A model generated the notes under the pieces. It did not search any database. It saw only the letters and a list, made by a program, of their open reading frames with translations, and was not told the origin of the DNA. A program made the translations under genes and the position numbers. From positions 1 through 8,014 of the forward strand of contig CAAETG010000026.1 of assembly GCA_900758895.1 (NCBI GenBank): DNA of 8,014 nt, in the 5' to 3' direction. This DNA comes from Bacilli bacterium. Its GTDB lineage: Bacteria > Bacillota_I > Bacilli_A > RF39 > UBA660. Shown here piece by piece: positions 5,231 through 8,014 of the stretch (within the stretch, counting starts at the first letter, position 1; each line of letters starts with the position of its first letter).

Positions 5231-6850
5231 ATGCAAACATTTATTTTTGGACATCGTAATCCAGATACTGATAGTGTCTGTGCTAGTATTGCTTTATCTT
5301 ATCTTTTAAATGAAACTGGTAAGAATACAGTGCCAAAAGTTTTAGGACATTTAAATAATGAATCTAAATTTGTTATGAATTATTTTAAAGTAAAAGAACC
5401 AGATTATTTAAATGATACCAAAGTACGTATTAAAGATATTAAATATAATAAGAAGGCAATTGCACATGAAGATGATTCTATTTATGAAACTTTTTATCAT
5501 ATGCAAAAAGAAGGAGTAACGGCGGTTCCACTTGTTGATGAAGCAAAAAAATTAACAGGATTTGTTACTTTAAAAGAGATTGCTAAGTTTTTAATTAGTG
5601 GTGATAAAGAACGAGTTGATACTACTTATGCGAATATTTTGAAGAGTGTAGAAGGAGAAGGGCTATTATGTTTTGATGAACAAATCAAAGGAAATGTCAT
5701 GGTTGCCTCTTTTCAAAGTAAGACTTTTCATGAAGAAGTTACTCTTACAAATAAAGATATTTTAATTGTGGGAGATCGTTATAAGATTTTGGATTATGCG
5801 ATTGATTCTTGTGTGCAATTAATTGTTTTAACTGGTAATCATGTCTTGCCAAATAAATTGTTAAAGAAAGCTGAAAAAAATAAAGTTAATATTATTGTCA
5901 GTAAATATAATAGTTTAGAAACAGCAAATAAAGTAATGTTAAGTAATCGAATTCGGTTAATTAATATTAATTCTAAACCAATTACTATTAATAGTAAAGA
6001 TTATCGAACTGATTTTTTAGCGCTTGCAAATAAAGAAGGACACACGAATTATCCGGTTATTAACAATAAAAATGAGTGTTTAGGACTTCTTAAAGTAACT
6101 AATGCTGATAATTATCATAAACAAAAAGTTATTTTAGTTGATCATAATAGTTTAGCCCAAAGTGCAATTGGTATTGAAGAAGCAGAAATTACCGAAATTA
6201 TTGATCATCATAACTTAGGAGCAATTGGGACGAATACACCAATTAATTTTAGAAGTATGCCAGTTGGATGTACTTGTACCATTATTTATAATATGTTTGT
6301 TGAAAAAAAGATTGCGATCCCAAAAGAAATTGCAGGTTTAATGCTTAGTGCTATTTTATCTGATACTTTAATTTTTAAATCACCAACAACTACGGAAGAA
6401 GATATTTTTGCAGCGACGAAACTAGCGAAGATAGCGAAAGTCAATATTGATGATTATGGGTATCAAATGTTTAAGGCGGCATCTAGTATTAAAGGTATTA
6501 GTGTAAATGATCTTATTAATCAAGACTTTAAGACTTATAGTGTTGGTAATCATATGCTTGGTATTTCTCAGGTTATGACAATGGATTTCAATGAGATAGA
6601 AGCAAATATGGACGAATATATTGAGAAGTTAGATGAACTTAGTAGTGGAAATTTCTTATGTTGTGCTTTATTTATTACGGATGTTTATCAAAATGGTAGT
6701 TATGTTATTTATAACTCACAAGCACAAGACATTATTGCCGATGCTTTTGATTTAAAGGCTACTCATGAAGGAGTTTATATTCCAGATTTAGTATCACGGA
6801 AGAAACAAATGCTTCCTGCTTTACTTGAAGTAATTCAAAAAAGAGTATGA
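5231..6850 (+). CDS. ppaC: Family II (manganese-dependent) inorganic pyrophosphatase with CBS-DRTGG-CBS regulatory insert
   Basis: The enzyme splits pyrophosphate to two phosphates in the cytoplasm, pulling biosynthetic reactions forward. The 539-residue length is that of the regulated CBS type, not the plain form of about 310. The N-terminal DHH part has 'FGHRNPDTDS' with metal ligands H8, D12 and D14. A CBS motif follows (about 65-125), then a DRTGG-like domain (about 145-240) and a second CBS motif (about 240-295). The DHH domain resumes with 'LVDHN' (D304), the hallmark 'DHH' (325-327) and 'SDT' (D378). The C-terminal DHHA2 domain ends with the substrate-binding 'SRKKQ' (522-526). All known catalytic residues are present. 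Related CBS enzymes are inhibited by AMP/ADP and activated by ATP or diadenosine polyphosphates; the same is expected here. It ends on TGA, 39 bases before the SDR gene with no terminator between. Confidence 0.95.
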   Translation: MQTFIFGHRNPDTDSVCASIALSYLLNETGKNTVPKVLGHLNNESKFVMNYFKVKEPDYLNDTKVRIKDIKYNKKAIAHEDDSIYETFYHMQKEGVTAVPLVDEAKKLTGFVTLKEIAKFLISGDKERVDTTYANILKSVEGEGLLCFDEQIKGNVMVASFQSKTFHEEVTLTNKDILIVGDRYKILDYAIDSCVQLIVLTGNHVLPNKLLKKAEKNKVNIIVSKYNSLETANKVMLSNRIRLININSKPITINSKDYRTDFLALANKEGHTNYPVINNKNECLGLLKVTNADNYHKQKVILVDHNSLAQSAIGIEEAEITEIIDHHNLGAIGTNTPINFRSMPVGCTCTIIYNMFVEKKIAIPKEIAGLMLSAILSDTLIFKSPTTTEEDIFAATKLAKIAKVNIDDYGYQMFKAASSIKGISVNDLINQDFKTYSVGNHMLGISQVMTMDFNEIEANMDEYIEKLDELSSGNFLCCALFITDVYQNGSYVIYNSQAQDIIADAFDLKATHEGVYIPDLVSRKKQMLPALLEVIQKRV

Positions 6851-6889
6851 TTCATTCTTATCAGGGAATGATATATAAGAGGTGGACTT

Positions 6890-7645
6890 ATGTTAGCACT
6901 TATTACGGGAGCTAGTAGTGGCATTGGTAGAGATATGGCTCGTATTTTAAGTAAAAAAGGGTATGATTTGATTTTAGTAGCAAGAAGAAAAGAAAGATTA
7001 CTCGAATTAAAAAAGGAGTTAGATACCAAAGTTACAACGATTGCTATGGATCTTAGTATTGAAAAAAATAATTATGAGTTGTATGAAAAAGTGAAATCTA
7101 AAAAAATTGATGTTTTAATTAATAATGCAGGATTTGGTTTGTTTGGTGAATTTGTGAAAACAGAAATAGATACCGAACTTAAAATGATTGATTTAAATAT
7201 TAAGTCTTATCATATTTTAACAAAGTTATTTTTACAAGATTTTGTAAGAAGAGATGCTGGTTATATTTTAAATGTTTGTTCTAGTGCTGGTTTTATGGCA
7301 GGTCCTAGAATGGCTACTTATTATGCCACAAAAAATTATGTTACCAAGCTTACAATGGCAATTAATGAAGAATTAAGAGTTTCTAAAAGTAATGTTACAA
7401 TTAGTGCTTTATGTCCAGGACCAGTTTCAACAGAGTTTAATGATGTAGCGCATGGAACTTTTGCGATTAGGGAAGCAAGTAGTTATGAAGTGGCTAAGTA
7501 TGCGATTGATAAATTATTTAAACATAAAATGATTATTGTTCCAACATTCTTAATGAAGCTAACACTTTTCTTTAATCGTTTTGCTCCTTATCGTTTATCG
7601 TTATATATTGCTTATAAAATACAAAAGAGAAAGGAAAGGAACTAG
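6890..7645 (+). CDS. Short-chain dehydrogenase/reductase, DltE-like classical SDR
   Basis: The 251-residue cytoplasmic NAD(P)H-dependent oxidoreductase has the usual classical SDR length. It shows the Rossmann cofactor motif 'TGASSGIG' (6-13), an acidic 'MDL' after strand 3 (53-55), 'NNAG' (78-81), N103, the catalytic serine in 'CSSAG' (S131/S132), and Y144-x3-K148. 'PGPVSTEF' (176-183) follows. R32-R33 after strand 2 suggests a preference for NADP(H). The C-terminus (about 216-245) is hydrophobic then basic, and may touch the membrane. The ATG at 6890 follows AAGAGGTGG (6877-6885), at good spacing. It is probably co-transcribed with the pyrophosphatase gene. The substrate cannot be read from sequence; SDRs of this subgroup are usually annotated only generally. 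Confidence 0.93.
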   Translation: MLALITGASSGIGRDMARILSKKGYDLILVARRKERLLELKKELDTKVTTIAMDLSIEKNNYELYEKVKSKKIDVLINNAGFGLFGEFVKTEIDTELKMIDLNIKSYHILTKLFLQDFVRRDAGYILNVCSSAGFMAGPRMATYYATKNYVTKLTMAINEELRVSKSNVTISALCPGPVSTEFNDVAHGTFAIREASSYEVAKYAIDKLFKHKMIIVPTFLMKLTLFFNRFAPYRLSLYIAYKIQKRKERN

Positions 7646-7664
7646 AAATAGTTCTTTTTGTTTT
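7635..7664 (+). terminator. Intrinsic terminator overlapping the SDR stop codon
   Basis: GAACTA (7639-7644) pairs with TAGTTC (7649-7654) around a GAAA tetraloop; A/T pairs and one G-T extend the stem to about 10 bp, and a T-rich tail follows. The TAG stop (7643-7645) lies in the left arm and first loop base. Confidence 0.85.
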
Positions 7665-7681
7665 ATTCAACTAATGGTTTG

Positions 7682-7712
7682 TTTACTTTTTTCTTGTTAT
7701 CATTCATAATGA
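7682..7712 (+). promoter_or_regulatory. Promoter of the XRE regulator with overlapping inverted repeat
   Basis: TTTACT (7682-7687) and CATAAT (7705-7710) are 17 bases apart. TCATT/AATGA (7700-7704, 7708-7712) forms a small inverted repeat over the -10, a place where an autorepressor could bind. The ribosome site AAGGAGG (7719-7725) is strong, 6 bases before the ATG. Confidence 0.5.
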
Positions 7713-7731
7713 GGTTGTAAGGAGGACTTTT

Positions 7732-8014
7732 ATGAATGAAGCGATGGGAAAGTTTATTGCTAGTTTAAGAAAGGAAAAGAACATGACACAAAAAGATTTG
7801 GCAGATAAACTTTATGTGTCAGACCGAGCAGTAAGTAAATGGGAGAGAGGACTTAACTTTCCCGATATTACTTTGTTAAAAAAATTGAGTGAAGTGTTAG
7901 GGGTTAGTTTAACGGAACTTCTTAATGGGGAAAGAATGGATGATGTTTCTAAGGAAAAATCAGATGAAATCTTAGAGGATGGAGTAAAACATTATAAAAA
8001 ACAAGTTTATAAAA
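7732..8014 (+). CDS. XRE-family helix-turn-helix regulator (3' end outside window)
   Basis: The first 94 residues are visible and the frame is open at the window edge. Residues about 8-62 form a Cro/C1-type HTH: 'FIASLRKEKNMTQKDLADKL', then the recognition helix 'VSDRAVSKWERG', then 'NFPDITLLKKLSEVLGVSLTELLNGE'. In Bacillota this 'DRAVSKWERG...P' type is often a chromosomal regulator with a C-terminal membrane or ligand part, which would lie beyond the edge; the tail 'EILEDGVKHYKKQVYK' fits that pattern. It has its own promoter and sits after a terminator, so it is independent of the SDR gene. It probably binds its own promoter (inferred). Phage origin is possible but nothing else nearby supports it. 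Confidence 0.9.
   Translation, partial: MNEAMGKFIASLRKEKNMTQKDLADKLYVSDRAVSKWERGLNFPDITLLKKLSEVLGVSLTELLNGERMDDVSKEKSDEILEDGVKHYKKQVYK

Noticed and set aside
6852..6871. TCATTC/GAATGA hairpin between pyrophosphatase and SDR genes
   Set aside because: The stem is only 6 bp with no T run, so it is not a terminator; the two genes are taken as one operon.
6835..7029. Minus-strand 64-residue ORF
   Set aside because: It lies across the pyrophosphatase end and SDR start, both strongly supported on the + strand.
1..8014. Mycoplasma genetic code (TGA as Trp)
   Set aside because: All visible Trp codons are TGG, and two proteins end at natural domain ends on TGA.

Overview
The window is low-GC, AT-rich bacterial DNA with every supported gene on the + strand. 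Shine-Dalgarno sites are strong, and terminators are short hairpins followed by T runs. Tryptophan is always TGG, and three reading frames close naturally, two of them on TGA, so this is the standard bacterial code and not the Mycoplasma code. Gene content and style (a surface protein with fibronectin-type and 'GVRPVINL' domains, an OmpR-type two-component pair, a CBS-type family II pyrophosphatase, a DltE-like SDR, an XRE regulator) suggest a Bacillota lineage, most likely an uncultivated gut Bacilli of the RF39 kind. That placement is an inference from remembered families, not from a search.

Layout. 1-1203 is the 3' end of a large surface-protein gene: a beta domain remnant, a fibronectin III-like domain and a C-terminal domain. 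It is followed by a hairpin and an intrinsic terminator. 1339-2685 has its own sigma-A-type promoter and encodes a single-pass membrane protein with a Pro-rich cytoplasmic tail and Cys-paired extracellular domains. Its stop codon lies in the loop of its terminator. 2752-4786 is an overlapping response regulator/histidine kinase pair behind an extended -10 promoter. 4787-5230 has no ordinary gene but holds the most unusual item here: a ~138-bp transcription-unit-like module present twice in direct orientation, 211 bp apart. Each copy has a -10 box, a purine-rich 5' segment and its own terminator. 5231-6850 is a manganese-type inorganic pyrophosphatase with regulatory domains, and an SDR oxidoreductase (6890-7645) follows in the same likely operon. 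7732 to the window edge is the start of an XRE-type regulator.

How it may work together. The paired modules look like two sibling small RNAs (or less likely leaderless micro-ORFs) placed directly after a two-component system. Their promoters have no clear -35, and copy A is preceded by roughly helical-period direct repeats. This resembles known multicopy sRNAs controlled by two-component systems, such as the CiaR-dependent csRNAs of streptococci and the LisR-linked LhrC RNAs of Listeria. I see no sequence homology to those, so the parallel is one of arrangement only. The anchored Cys-rich protein just upstream of the regulator could be a partner or target of the kinase, but only proximity supports this.
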